This document shows, piece by piece, positions 11,524-25,785 of a DNA stretch of 64,000 nucleotides. Source of the DNA: Capitella teleta (Eukaryota > Annelida > Polychaeta > Capitellidae); NCBI GenBank assembly GCA_000328365.1, contig KB304598.1:543715-607714 (forward strand). Direction: 5' to 3'. The translations under genes and the position numbers were made by a program. Below the pieces are notes generated by a model that was given only the letters and a program-made list of their open reading frames with translations, searched no databases and was not told where the DNA came from. Each line of letters starts with the position of its first letter. Position 1 is the first letter of the stretch.

Positions 11524-13439
11524 TGGGGCGTATGTGTCGTTTGCAATAGTACTGATGCCCCTCTGGGGATTTTATTTATGTGCTTAGCATTTTCTTATGA
11601 TTATACAATCACGATCTACTTACATTAATTTGTTTGTTAGCTTTCGCCCAAAAGTTCACTTCGAATTATGTTTTGTTAACTTTTGTAATCATATGCATCC
11701 ATAGGCTGTTGGCCTGCATTCAAAAAAATCAAACACCATAATACATACATGATATTACACAACACTTGTGTACAATAACTTTACTTGTGCTATGTTAGCA
11801 TAGTTTCAGGGTGAAGTATCAAATACTTCAGATATGTGATGCGAAATATGCCTTTGATCTGAGTGACAGATAATGAACTAATGAGAGTGTTATTACAATG
11901 ATTGTATACCAATCGCTTTACTGCCCACTACACTTAATTACTTAATTAGTACTCACAATATAGTTGGCAGAATGACTATATTTTAATCTGAAATTGAAAA
12001 GTACAAAGGTCACAGCCAAGCGCACATGAATACCATTTGGAATTTTCAAACGCTGATCTTCCATTTTGACTTCTGAGATTATTGAACTCTTGAAATTGAT
12101 GTCTCTGAGTACAGCTGTTTATTAATATTCGAATAAAGCGTTTTGAATTGTTGCCCATTTATGACTATTTTTCATAATAAGATTAGATAACATGGGATAC
12201 TTTGATTGATCTGCAATGTTAATCATACTATGTTCTGCAATTCTTAGTTTTATTTTAATTGTCAGAAAAAATAAATAAATAAAATAAAAATTAAAAGGCA
12301 TGTTAGAAGAGGAGTCTTTTTTTATTTTTATTTTTTTTATATTTTTATATTTTTTTTTTTTGGGGGGGTGCATAGTTGGCCGGTTTTCAACGAATCCACA
12401 TTCCAATGCAATGTTCGTATTATGTTTATATTCCAGTGGTTTGTTTCAGCGATGCCCTCACGAGTGCTCCCCATTGCAATTATGACAACATTAATAGAAA
12501 ACATAATTATCGCTAATTCACAAGACACTTTTTTATTCGAATTGGTAAGCAAATCAGATTGATTTTAGTATGATTTATTAACTAAGAGGTCACCCCGAAT
12601 TGGTCTGCACGTGACATTCTACATCAAATTGACAGTGGGTGAGATTCTACTCTAGTAAATTTAAAGTCATTAAAACACATCAGCCGTCTTTACACCACAG
12701 CCAACGTTTGTGCATAATGAGGAAATTACACAGCATTTAATTGCTGCTGTGACCCGTGCACAGTCATTAATTTAGTGTTGTGCTTGTTTTTAGGCTGTGA
12801 CTGAATCGAACAGAAACTACAATTATTTAACCAGCAAACGAGCGTGATGCATTGTTTCGCAATTATACTGTACATTAAATTATAATCAAATTATTATTAA
12901 ATTAAACCATTATAAATAATTAATCTGTTGAGTGCTGCTAGTTTCAGTACTCATAAGTTCTCATCGTCAGCTTTTTTTCCCTCATTCCTATTTCCGTCAC
13001 TTTTAACGCACTGGTTTCAATTTATTGAGAGGAGATTGTCGGAGAGTCAACTTGGTAAGACTCTGATTTGAATAATAATCATATAGTTACGAAACTGCAT
13101 AAATAAGCAGGCTTAGCACGACAATTATATACTTAGAGCCAAAAGAAACGTACGGGTCTATATTTGCAATTATTGTTAGCCAACTCTACTTTGTAGAGCA
13201 TGAAATGTTGCGAAATAGACATTTCAAGCATGTGCTCAAGCTCATACCTTTCACTTTCTAAAATCAGTTCTCATGTCTAAATAATTCGGAAATCCCGGTA
13301 ATCTTTATTTTTAGTACTCACATAAGTAGTAGACAATAGTGACCGCCGAAGTGGAAATGAGAGACCCTCATATAAATTATGTACACAAAAGCATTGATAT
13401 ATGACCGAAAACATCACCAGTGCTTCAAATAGAGCTATC
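11524..13439. other. Intergenic DNA with a T-rich tract
   Basis: AT-rich DNA without a supported gene. A low-complexity T-rich tract lies at about 12318-12366, next to an A-rich one at 12266-12297; open frames there are artefacts of composition. No clear polyadenylation signal was found close to the aquaporin stop codon. Confidence 0.45.
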
Positions 13440-14246
13440 CACACCTCACCGACCTCATGCATACTGGACGACCAAAGGTTACGACAGAGCAACAGGATTG
13501 CGAAATCCGGCGAGCGCACATCCAGGGCTGGTTCAAACGGCACGTGGAACAAGAGAGACCCATAACGGACTCATCTCTTTGAAAACAGTCCGATGCCGCC
13601 TTCAGGAACGGGGATTGGGGTCTCGGATCCCTTAAATTAAGAGGCCCAATCCTGAATGCTGGGAGACGTCATCGTCGTTTCCAGTGGGCGTGATTGCACC
13701 AGAAATGCATCCTACACAGTTGGAGAAGTGTCTTGTTTCACAGACGAGAGCTTGATTTTCCGGGATACAGGAACAGGATAGATGGGGTAGAGCCATCATC
13801 ATGTGTGTGTGTGGGGGGGGGGGATTTCTTTCAACTCCAAAGACTTTCCTTCTAGTGATTGATGCGAATTTGACCTCAAGACTGTACATTACAGAGGTTC
13901 TTGAGGGTCTCCTTCAAGAGTATCCTGAAATCCGGTTCTTCCGGCAAGACTATGCATGTCCTCACTCTGCTCGGGTCACCAGAGACTTCTTGGAAAAAGA
14001 CCAAGTCACTACACTGGTTTGACCGGCTAACTCACGCGATGTGTCTTCAATCGAGCATCTTTGTGATCAACTTAAGACAACCATCTCCCATCCCCTCCTC
14101 CTCCCCGAAATCGCCGAGAACTGATTGCTGCCGCTCACGAAGAATAGAGGAATAGTCCCCAGGCAAGAATCCAGATGTTCTGCAATAGCATGCGCCGAAG
14201 AAGCACGGAATGTGTGGACGTGGGAGGTAGACATACCCGATATTGA
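13440..14246 (+). mobile_element. Decayed Tc1-type (DD34E) DNA transposon
   Basis: This is the body of a Tc1/mariner transposase read across several frames. It starts in the paired helix-turn-helix region (TGRPKVTTEQQ near 13463) and includes ISLKTVRCRLQERGL. The first catalytic Asp lies in FTDES (about 13735-13750), the second in a QDYACPHSARV block (about 13940-13980), and the third residue, Glu, in SIEHLCDQL (about 14049-14075). The usual C-terminal end is RIQMFCNSMRRR, then GGRHTRY and a stop at 14244-14246. At least three frame changes and several in-frame stops separate these pieces, so it is long dead. The N-terminal part of the transposase and the terminal inverted repeats were not found. 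Confidence 0.88.
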
Positions 14247-14313
14247 GCCTGTGAATCTCAAGTTGACCCCTTGTCCATGTATGAAGGAAATAAATCAGTT
14301 AAAGCAGTTGTTG

Positions 14314-14339
14314 TTTTTTTTTTTTTTTTTTTTTTTTTT
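14314..14339. repeat. Poly-T tract of 26 bases
   Basis: An uninterrupted T run shortly after the Tc1 remnant. It could be a simple repeat or the poly-A end of an old minus-strand retrocopy; nothing adjacent decides this. Confidence 0.8.
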
Positions 14340-17300
14340 GCTAAAATTCTGCCAACGTCTGTACAAATAAACCACATTAAAAACTCTTAAACTGGTGTCT
14401 GTACAATGCATACACAATAAATGATGTCGTTATAACTCAGGCGTGCGTTTCTTTGCCTGTAAGTATAGCTCAGTAACTGTGCCGACCCACCAGCAACGAT
14501 TGTGGCGTTATGATTTCCATGTGCCTGTGGTAGTCGGACTTCAAATAGCTGTTATGATCAACAATGGGAGCCAAAACGTTCTTCTCCGCATTGAGGGACA
14601 TAACACCGCTCTGAGCACTCCCCTCCACCCCACCCCCCGCACTTCCCCCCCCCCCCTGTACCTATAACCTACCCAAACACATCGTTTTTCCTGGTTCGCC
14701 TGCCTCTGTGCGCTGGAAGCTGAGCCGAAAATTCCCTTTAAGAGGCTTATGTCCAAAAGGTCGGCAGAAAAAGAAGCTCAGTCTGTGATAAATGTCTCAA
14801 TAGGCAAACCGCAGAGAGCATCAATTGCGCCTAAAGCTAAGCATTGCTTAAGTTATAACTGTAAGTTTCTGTATCTATTTATATACGTAAGTCTATTGTT
14901 TAGGCACATAGAATCATTAAACAAATTTCCATATCTGGTGCATATATACGTGTGGAACGGTGTATTAGTAGAACCCCAATATGTTCTTAGAGAACGTATT
15001 AGATTAAATATGAGAGAAGTTCAGAGAACGAAGATCTGTCAACACAATAGGATTACAGAAAGGGGAGGTCCTGATATACCAAGGATTCGCCTATTAACTC
15101 CCTATTCCATTCCTAAATCCTGAATTCCCGGTCGACACGCTTATAATACCATTGCAGAGAAAGCATCAGTCCCATTTGCTTATCCGCCTTCTTCACAATA
15201 ATCGTCGATAAAAGAGTCAACACAAGACATCTTGACCCCACCCCCTCCTCCCCCTTACCGTTTTATGGAGGTCATAAATATTATAAGAAAGACTTCATCA
15301 ATATTCACATTGTTCATGTTCATCAATATATTGACATATTGGCGTCATTCCTTGAATTGTGCTTTAACCTGCAGCAAATTGGGCCGTTGTATTGATCCTG
15401 ACGATGGCACCTGAGAGGAGATACTCGACTTTAGATGAGTGACTTTGCTCTAAAGACTTTCTTTTGCAACCTTTTGGTTGGGCGTCAGCATATAGAACTC
15501 ATGCTAACACACGGAGCAATGAATCGAAACATGGAAATTGAAGATATATGGTATTGTTATGGTTGCCATGAGAATGGTATCACGAGGTCAAAACAAGAAA
15601 TTGTGTTTGGTGATGCACGTTACTTGTATCTATATTATCTATGTTGAGGAGATTGAAGGGACGCATTTTCAAATACTTCCCTTGTTGTATAACTCTTAAT
15701 TTTAAAATGTCCAGAGCATATTCCATGGGTCAACTTGCCTTTTCCTCTAAGATATTTGGGGTTCTGAATGACATAAAAGAACACAGAACAAAAGGCACAG
15801 CACTAAAGGACATCCAACATGGCCGACAGAGAAATTGGAACGAGCACTCTGTGAATCTTAGAGCTGGCAGAGTGATTACGCGATGATGAATTTCATTTCC
15901 ATTTCGTTCATTCACCATTGCTGCAATCTCCATAAATCTGCATGCTGTTCACAGCAAATACCGGAGATCATCATTAAGCCTTTCCCTGAAGAGATTCCCA
16001 GAATGACATCGACAGAAAAAGTTCATATCAACCACAAGAAACTGCAGAATACACAACGCCTCCGCATCCCCGTGTGAACAGAGTATCCCTGGGCGCCTAG
16101 CACCTTTGTTGGCTACCACCCTAGGCTTCTCCGCCAATCTCGTCATTTCCTGACCCAAGGCCAGTGTTATAGAGGACGAGGCAGCATCCCTGGAGGTGAA
16201 TCGGAATCCTGATATACCAGGGCTTCACAAATTCCATGAGACTTTCTCAGCTGCGAATGCACCGCAGGGTTGTATTTTGAGGTCCTAATTCAGCGCTTCT
16301 TTCTCTCGTTTCAAGGTTGGAATTGGATTGTATGGTGGCTTTCCTTAGAGCCCTCGAGTTTTTTCTCTCTCTCTTCTTGATGAGAATGGGCATTTGGGAC
16401 GTCGGTGTATATACTGGTCGAATTGCGAATCAGTCTTGTTCGAATGTAGCACGTGTTTGGTACCGTGTGCATAAACATGTATATACACATATATCAATTG
16501 CTCGGTCCTTTCAGACACACTTTTGTGAAATTCAGAAAAAAACGTAAACAAGTGGGAAGGGAGACAGAAAGAATAAAGAGGAACTAATTAATAAATAAAC
16601 AGAAACAAAGGAATAAAATATCGAATCCTAGTCCTTCATACTCTACAAGGCAACAAGATATTGCTTCATCTCTAACATCTAACAATAACTCAATCTATTA
16701 CATAATCAATTATTTATATTTATATATTTCGCAAAATTTTGAGAGCCATAATTACATGTATATTCTATTTTGGAAGCTTTAAATTCAGTTTGTATCTGTT
16801 AAAATATAATAAATATAATAGGAAAACTTACGTCACGTACGTATAATCGTTTCTAAATAAACTCACACGCAAATATTATGTTCTTCGCTTTGCACCCGTT
16901 GACCACATCAGCTTTGGTCTGTGTGATCTGACCCCCTGCCAAACATTCCACTTGACCAAACAGAGTCATAGCACATTATGCAATGAAGAAATAGAGTTTA
17001 ACTACTCCAGTGGTCATCATCAATGAGATTAATCCACATTACAAGATAATCGCCCTCCGTATAATCCACCGCGGAAACAGAGGAACCCAAGCTTCGTTTT
17101 TAGTGTATCCAACATAATACTACAGAAACCACACCCCAAGATCTAAAGGATATAACACAAGGTTAGTGTATTTGGATAATGACGAAGGTTGATGCATTTT
17201 AGTTGAACTGATTGAAGTTTGTGCAGCCTCAATGCTTCTGGATAGTCTTCCTCTGCCCAACCAATCAGTTCCTCCCACCAATCCTTCCTCCCATCAACAC

Positions 17301-17770
17301 CCTCACACTTCGCCCCCACAATGAATACCATCCACGCAGGACCTATAAGACTGGAGGGGATTTCTCGCTCCAATTCACGAATTCCTTCTTATTGCCAAAC
17401 AGAAAATCTCCGTCTTAGTCTTAGAGGCCCTGGGAGAGCGTCGAGGCAGGTGCGAGTTGTTGCGACACCGCCCAGGAGAATTAAGCTGTTGCTCCAAGAA
17501 AATTGAGTTGCACCGCTGTTTCAACACTCACAGTGCAGAGAGAGGGGAAGGTCGTGGCAGTCATTAGCTATGCTTGGACAGTTATATACGAAATTTAAAA
17601 TGTATGGTAATCCTAACGGTACTTATCCGGTTGCCACAGCTGAACCCGCAATTGTAAACCATCGTATGGCATATTCTCGATGGTAGCTTTATTGATGATT
17701 AGCCTATAATCACTGAGTCATAATGTTATATGCTACAATTGAATTATTTATCCATGTAGTACGTATGCTG
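14340..17770. other. Gene-poor region with two weak coding-like frames
   Basis: No gene can be supported. Around 14700-14861 a plus-strand frame with plausible codon use ends at a good donor (GTAAGT at 14862), but no partner exon was found. On the minus strand, 17373-17143 reads as 76 codons rich in Trp, Glu and Gly without a recognisable domain. Small C-rich tracts occur at about 14647-14656 and 15237-15252. Confidence 0.4.
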
Positions 17771-17938
<168 letters not shown>

Positions 17939-20900
17939 TATTTGTTTAGCGGACATACACTGACCTATTAACCTTTTATGGCTACGATTGAGCGATTGAT
18001 TTTCATCTCAAGGACAAGCCCACCACAATGGGGCTTCCCTGTGTTCAATGAGGTAACATCAATACCATTATCAAGGTTATTTGATATTTCATTGTGATTC
18101 AATAATCACAGACAAAGGTGTATTCAGTCAAAAGCAGACCATCAACGAAGAGTGCATGGGAACTGTATGCTATTCACTGGAGTGTTTCAGTGTATTGAGT
18201 GTGGATTTTCATTGTATGAAAGTGTGGATTTATATTTTATTTGTTTTTGAAGGTTGGCGTTGCTGACTCTAACATTATTTTTTGTAGTTAATAAATACAT
18301 CTGATGCATACCTTCTGAATTATCTACATGCATATTTCCTATAATACTAACTTCCATGCATGTGGCACAATATTCGCTCCGAAAGATGCGCACTAAAGGT
18401 CTTAAGCAGCTTCACCACAGAAAGAAAAAGCCTTCAGCTTCTAAACGAAGCTAAGCACACCACAGGCAATTTTTTCTAAGCAGGGATCAAAGGTATAATG
18501 CCCTGAAAGAAAGCTCATCTACCCCCAGCGTAATTGGAAATACGTGTCAGTCTTGGTGGCATCAGTGGTAGCACTGTGTAACCATACATGAGGCCGCACC
18601 TCATGGGGTTTGTGTATGAAACATTTTGCTTAAAAGGCCAGCTCAAACTTGCTATTTCAGTATATGACTATGACGTAATCATGTGAGTCTGATTGTATCG
18701 TGTCATTCATCTGCCTGATCCACCATCTCCCTTATAGGTTCTCTTGAAGATGTGTCAGCTGAGAGTGGATTCTATAGGCATCATTGCTATGGCTGGTTTA
18801 GTACATTGCGATCTTAGATAATCCCCTCACTGCTTTATGGTAGCTCTGCTCACATAGAGTGAGTTAAGAGAGAGTTAGTGTATTGGATGTGTGTCATAGT
18901 ACTCTAGACTTAAGGCTTGGTAGTAGTGGATAATCCATTCATTAAGTTAATGTGCCAGTTTGTCAGCCTACAGATAAAGCCAAGGTTACCCAGGGTGCAA
19001 GTGAGTGTCCATGTATTATAAAACATAGAAGAGAAGGGAGTAACACCGAGATACAACTTAGCATAGAGTCTTGGATTGGCTGAGCTGTTAGTCATCTTCT
19101 AAAACACAGTCCTTGGCCATTGATAATTGATGAAAGCAGTCAACAAAAAGTGCAACATTTGCAGTCAATATATCAACATAGCTGAATAATGTATCAGCAC
19201 AAAAGATAATTGTTTTGTTTGGCAATGGATCTACTCTTCTTCAATATTTAACACAGTCTCTTCCTTCCGAAAAGTAAATAATAAGTGATATGATGAATTA
19301 TCTCCCTACTCGATATGCTTACAAGGCGTATTTAATACTAAAGTGGTATTTCACACGTAATTTGGCATTCTTGGTGGCATTGTTGAGCTCATCTCGTGAA
19401 AGTATTCAAGCATGAGTCGCTCGGGAGCTGCTGTTAACTATTCTCATTGTACCTTCTTTTTGATAACGGCTATTTGGAGAGTGTCAAGCATGGACAAATT
19501 ATTATATCTATATTGTACACTGTCTCCAAAACATTTGGTCACCATAACCCATTCACAGCAACATCCTCTGTATTGAGACTATTGATTTTTGGATCAACTT
19601 TACAGACATGGGTTGCCAATGATAAGGTGATATGTTTATCACTTGAGAGAGTTGACTGTGTCTCTAGTGTGGTGTTCATGTCGATATTGGTACAGTTGCA
19701 AGCTGTTAGATTGTGGAGGGCTTTTCAGAGTGAAGCAGCATTTAGTAAGGTTCGCAGTTATAACCTTTGAGTGTGATTTCCATCATGAAACCTCAAGCTA
19801 CTATATGACATGAAAACATTTATTTTCATAGTTAGTGTAAATTTCAATGTATAGTAAAATATTCGAGTAGGACCTAGCTGCTGAAACGCCCCACCCCCTC
19901 CCTCCCCCATCGATTCAATGCTGAACCCAAAACCCATAATTAGCCACCGAGGCCAGTTCCATCTCGAACGTTGTTTGCAGGAAACATGGATCATTGATCG
20001 GAACACATGAGCATAAAAACTGATTGATTGAGTTGTAAGAGGTGAAATGGTATTTGGAATAAGAATCATAGCCATTCGCAATATGTGGCAGCAGATGCTT
20101 TAAGTGTCATTATCATAACTATGACATATTATTATTCCATGTACACGAATGCCATTAAAAGTACCATAATTCTACATTCGGTAATTCAACTTTATGCACT
20201 GTGGTTGTCATGCAATGTGAACTTGGTCTGATGTTGAATAATTCCACTGCGTAGAACATCTCAGCTGAGGTCTTCCAACAACGCGTTGGTATTCCAGTTG
20301 TCAAACAAGACGTCGTTCGATTAAATTACCTCTGAATCATGCAGACCCTAATGGCGGGGTGTCTCTTTCTTCTCCACAGAAGACGCCGTCATTTAATCAG
20401 AGATCAAAGACAATTTGAGACCCGGCCAGGAATACACAATGTCCACTCTTCTGAGAACCTTTCTTAGACTACAACCCTTCCTAGAACTGCGCATGCAATC
20501 TGGACATTGCTGTCAATTAGGTTAAGGCCAGCTGTTTACGTTATTTGGTTAAATATTGATTCTGCAATCAAAACAATTGTTCTGAATAGCATCCAAACTG
20601 ATAATAGACCACATATCACCCACAAGGGTCATACCAAGCACCACAGAATGTAATTTCTAGGTAAAGAAAAAAAAAAGAGGGAAAAATTGAATTTGTCTAA
20701 TGTGTTTATTCCTGATTTGCCTCTGGGAATCTGTGAACTTTTGGTACTAGATGTCGCTGAGTTTACATGGCACCATCCATGACCTTAGATAGCCTCCTGT
20801 GAGCTGCCAATACACAGAGAATCATTGTTTAACAGACCGAATAACGATATGATTGCAGAGAAGCCTTCTGGTGTATATCGTGTATTGCACACACACACTG

Positions 20901-22002
20901 CCAAGGCCCGTTTTACAACACTCACATATTTGACAGTGAAACAGAACATTGAGTAAGAATAGAGGCTTCACAATTCAATAATGATATGGCTATGACAATA
21001 CAAACGAAAAGTTATTTTAAGTTAATATGTCTATGTAAAAGTCAGTGTATATGTAATTCAATAGTCAAACACTATCAATGATTATTGCATGCAGAATGCA
21101 ACACGAGAGGCTATCACCTCATGGAGTAGTGCTCCAAGGTATGCCCAACCTTTGATTGCTGGCAGTAACATCCCCCCAGTCGATCGTCCATGGTGTATAC
21201 GACTCTTCAGTGCCGCATAATCCAAGCGACAATCATGGCGGATCCGCCGCCTTATCACTGTCTCTCGCTGATAAGACTAGTTACAAGTCAGACAAAAACA
21301 ATAAAATCAAGCAGTTAATCATTGCTGAGTGCTCCCCTGCATGGCCCGGATGATCAGGCTTAATCCTGATTGCCTCCGTGATAGCAGAAGATCATTGCCA
21401 GTCTGTGTGACACTCATTTGTGTGTTCGTTTGCCTTCCAGTGTTTTTATTCACTTGTCCTTATATGTATATGTTGGTTGGTTTTATTGTAGTATATACTT
21501 CATGTGTGGCCTTATTCTGGAATCCGAAATGATTCTTTTTAATATCAGCCTTACATCATACACCCATTCAATACTTCAAAGGGTAATTGTTTAGTATGCG
21601 TGTGTGGATGTGTATAGTTTGCCAAAATAAACATAGAAGAAATGGCTGCCAAAGGTGTCATGATTCTAGTTGACAAGGGAACTGCAACAAAATTGGTGAC
21701 ACACTCACATGAATAGCACATAGGCAAAGTCATGGTTTCAGGTTACAGTTCCGCCGTTCTTGTAGCATATTATCTCGCGTTTACTTTGGTCCTCTATGTT
21801 CCTTTACCTCAGGTAACTATAGATTCATCTCGCACTCACCCACCTTGCTACCTTAACACCTCAAGAATCCTTTCGTTTTTTTACCCCACAAAAAGAATTG
21901 ATCACCCAAAATCCTTTGTTTACTTAGCTCAAATCCCCAGACAGAGCCATCCATCAAGAAATATTCTTCGCGTTCACTTGACATTCGACATGCAAGAACG
22001 CA
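17939..22002. other. Intergenic DNA, no gene recognised
   Basis: Open frames here (for instance 19447-19770 plus and 19758-20081 minus) lack domains, signal peptides or convincing codon use. An 11-base stretch at about 18446 resembles the start of the 5S rRNA internal control region, but the rest of a 5S gene is absent. Confidence 0.4.
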
Positions 22003-22215
22003 ATGCATAATGCACACATCAGAAGAGAACTATTGTTCAATTCTTTCTTTTGTTTGCTCTTTATCTCGGCGGTTAAAGAAGGCGATACCGACACTTTACC
22101 ACGCGGCGAGGAAGAGTCAATATTGGCTGAGCTGAGATTAATTTTTCAGTCTCACGTTCGTTTGGAACAATTGGTCCATGTTTTACGAGGATGCAGTACA
22201 TGCCAATCGCGTTGA
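22003..22215 (+). CDS. Possible small secreted protein with CXXC end
   Basis: A 70-codon frame from ATG to TGA whose first 25 residues look like a signal peptide: positive start (RR) and then a hydrophobic core of Phe, Leu, Cys and Ile ending in SAV. Next come an acidic stretch (GEEES), a leucine/valine-rich amphipathic segment (ILAELRLIFQ onward) and CSTCQSR at the end. A coiled-coil segment followed by C-X2-C recalls the assembly region of pentameric thrombospondins/COMP, but no EGF-like or type-3 repeat exons follow, so that is only a suggestion. The stretch is more CpG-rich than its surroundings. It may be a single exon of something larger, or a chance frame. Confidence 0.25.
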   Translation: MHNAHIRRELLFNSFFCLLFISAVKEGDTDTLPRGEEESILAELRLIFQSHVRLEQLVHVLRGCSTCQSR

Positions 22216-23755
22216 ATTGGCACGGAAAGAAGCTCTTTTATAGATTTATACCCTCATAATTATTTTTGATGTTATAGTTTTCAGTTAAATTCTTTAGTTT
22301 TTCAATAGACAATTTTAAAGGCGGGAGAACTCAGGAGTTATTGTCGCGTAGACCTATTTTTAGGTCTTGACTATAATAAGGACTCCATGATCTGCTTCTA
22401 CTAGTACGTATTAAACGGAGCCACGGAAGCTAGGGTTAATTAAATTAATACGCGTATACAAAGGTGTGATTAGTACCTGATGCGGGAACTAATCCATCTT
22501 TTGATTCGCCCATGCAGGATTCACATCGCAGGTGTGTTTGTCTTGATTACCTGCCTTAAGCCCCCTCTTGGTCAGGGGTTGATCCCGGAAATAACCCTAC
22601 AATGATCTCTGCAGCAGCTCTTCAGCCAGCTTAATGATTAGATTCCCAGAAGAAGCCACACAAACAGCTAAAGAAGCACACCGCTGCTTTATTGGGAAAT
22701 ATACGGTTGGTTTGACCGACACCCACATTATGCATGTGTGAAATTAGGATATATTGCTAAATGGCGTTCCAAATTGGCAAATGGTTCGCAATACAATAGG
22801 AAAAAATGTCACAAGATACGACCTATTCATTATGTTATCATAAATCAATTAATGGTTTATTGGGTAAACGTTCCAAATACTAATATCTCACTGTGGCAAA
22901 GCTCAATAGATTTTTAGCTTTCACTCTTGTTTCCATACTTTATTCACATTTCATTTTGAGCTGCTTAACATTCTGCTTTTTATAGATATATGAGTGTAAA
23001 AATATATAAAAAATCGTGATTAAGGAGTCAATATTATTATGGAAAACGATACACATGTTTGAAACCAAAAGGAAGTATGTATTATTACTTAGTACAATTT
23101 TTTGATACAAAAGACAACACTAATCGACTTCTGGAGATATCTTTATCGGTATATAAACTGACGAAAGTTTACATCCATGGATTGCAGTAGCAATAACGAA
23201 GCCTGGGGTACCATCATGGAGCTCTGTGTTAGTCGGAGCAAACCCTGATTTGATTAATCTTGATGGAAGATGTGTGCAATTGACCCACGAGTCATCAGGT
23301 CAGCAACCCACTCTGAAGAGATCCACTTAGTCGCATTCACTCTCACATCAAATCCAGGTTTAGTGTGGATAATCCAAGCTTGAACTGCTCAGTCACCTGA
23401 GTCGAATTGAGTGCATGATGTTTTAAGCTGTACTTGTGAAGATGTTTATATCTGGACGTGGTGGGTGATAGAAGAAGAATTGTACTTAAAATATTATGAA
23501 GTACTTACTGCTCCCACAGTATTCCGAAGAAGTGCAAAAATGAGAAATAGAATGACGTACTTGAACTGAAATTGAAATTGAATTGCAGAACAAACAAGGT
23601 GCTAGGTTGTGCAGAAGGTAAAAACAGAGTATTCTGCTTATTGCAATTGATGTCGAAGATAGCAGCAAGAAAACTGCATTTTACTACTTGAATAGTAAAC
23701 TATTATCCATTTCACGGATTTAATTATTAAAACTATATATATATAGCTGTAAACC

Positions 23756-23787
<32 letters not shown>

Positions 23788-24595
23788 CCATAATCTTTAA
23801 ATATAACATCATGTAATATAAGTCAAAAGCATTTTAGTTGCCAAAAAAACCATAAAACGCGCCCTAATGAAAGCATCATAGAAAAGAGTCTTGCAATGCC
23901 ATATGGGAGAACCAAAAAACAAGGCAAGGTCATCCTTCTCTTTCATCTCATATAGATCAGAGTTGTTAGCATAAAACATGGTAAAAATGCACGTGACATG
24001 CATGGCATTAGCTGTTGATATTATTCCTCAGATGATTCTCGGTCTGGATAGCTGCAACTAATGAACGTGATGACAGGAGACAAGCGTGACATGAATCCAT
24101 GCTCGCGAGAGAAATTTCTTCGAAGAGCATACCAAAACTGATATAATTGATGCAATATTCGCATGATTGTGAAAGAGAAAAAAATATGAATAGATTCATC
24201 AATTCAGCTCGGAAATTTGCTTAGAGTATAGCTCATAATCTGCATTGTCCATCCCAATGCCATTATGACGTACACTGTGGAGAAAAACGACCTCCTTCGT
24301 CACCAAAGATTGCTGGACAATGGCTTGAAGCAACTTCATTTTAGTATAAAAGTGTCGTATTGTGCGGTGAGTCGGACGCTTTCTTTAATGGAATGTCACA
24401 TCCATTATGTCACTGTAATCTACCTGGGTGTAAAATATGGGATGTCACTGACAGTAAATGTCCATGTCGTTGGAAATCAAGTGGAAATGACATCGATACT
24501 TTGTAAGCCAGCTACTAGTTGCACCCTAGTGTGGTTTAGATGTGGTTATAAGTGATCACACGCATATACAGGATGTGTGTATATATATGTATATA
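22216..24595. other. Intergenic DNA with a TA-rich tract
   Basis: Nothing recognisable except a TA dinucleotide tract at 23734-23787. The frames at 24265-24555 (plus) and 24008-24202 (minus) have no recognisable family. Confidence 0.45.
23734..23787. repeat. (TA)n microsatellite, interrupted
   Basis: Two TA runs separated by a short GCTGTAAACC-like interruption; simple-sequence DNA. Confidence 0.85.
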
Positions 24596-24873
24596 CAGAG
24601 TGGGCCAAAAGTGGTCCATCTACTCCATGTTAAAGATATCAATGCTTTGAAATGGTGCTACGCATTTCTGAAAAAGTGTTACAAAACAGATTGCAGTGTA
24701 AAAATCACACAAATATATGAGAAATAAATACTTGGTATGGTTAGTCTAACGGGCACGGAATAACATAGTCAATCCATACCAGGTAGTAATATGTTAAATA
24801 ATTGATACATTTTAGCAAATTTTAGAGTTTTGTTTCTAACATGGAGTAGATAGACTACTTTTGGCCCACTCTG
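24596..24873. mobile_element. MITE copy 1, 37-bp inverted ends, TA target site
   Basis: A 278-bp non-coding element bounded by inverted repeats that begin CAGAGTGGGCCAAAAGT at the left and end with the complement at the right. The 37-bp ends differ at two positions. TA dinucleotides flank both sides, as expected for Tc1/mariner-type insertion. The inside has no coding capacity. It shares ends and internal stretches with the second copy at 25786. Confidence 0.88.
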
Positions 24874-25066
24874 TATATACCCGTATCAGTGTACCTCGCA
24901 GCGTAAAAAGATCATCCAATCTCATAAAGTTGATGCCTTGATTGGCTTAAAATCGTCTGCGGATGTACCTGGAGGAAAAGAAATCGTGCTGCAAAGATCA
25001 TAATTGCCAGGAAATGACAGGATGTTCTCTAACAGACAGAAGCTATTTGTCTAAAACATCCAGGGA

Positions 25067-25097
<31 letters not shown>

Positions 25098-25785
25098 AAT
25101 GAAGTTAAACGTAGACAATTTGTTAGATTGCACCAATAATTCCTGAGGGTAAAGGTAAAGACAGTGGTGGCACAGCCAAAGGTACAACTGTTTTATGAAT
25201 GTCTCTAGAGTTGGATTTCCGCTAGGCGAAGAAAACCACTATATGTATGTTTATTAAAAACATCAAATGCTCTGAATGGATCAAGGGATCAATAGAGCAA
25301 TCACCAGTCGCATGTCTTTGTCACAATTTATCCACAGAACGTGCCGCCGTAGCATTTATTTTCTGCAACAATGACAGAGCATCGATGGATAAGGCAAATA
25401 TTGAACCGACTCAGGTATATCAACTCATAGATTCGCTGGCACAACATTTCGTGTTCACTGAGTGTTCATTCGCAACATGTACATCTTCCGGTTGACGATA
25501 ATTCCTTATTCTGAGGTGTTCAACTGATCATAATATAATGTTTTTTGCTTGATCAGCATTGGTTCTAGCACGTGGAAAAAAAATAATCCGCCACAATCAC
25601 TGATTTTACTATCGATATCATTGTATGGCTGTCTGAGTTAAAAGCTCAAAGTATGAATGAGCCTATATTGTCATAATACTCATTCAATCAGAATATACTA
25701 TATCGTTGAGTTCTTCTTCATCAAAATTTCATTAAGTATACTTCCATAATGAAATAAATTTGACTATATAGATAATACGTATATA
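24874..25785. other. Spacer between two MITE copies
   Basis: Holds a poly-A run at 25068-25095. An 82-codon frame at 25247-25495 has no recognised domain. Confidence 0.4.

Noticed and set aside
18380-18620. 5S rRNA or 5S-derived SINE
   Set aside because: Only an 11-base match to the internal control region; no other 5S blocks, no second copy in the window.
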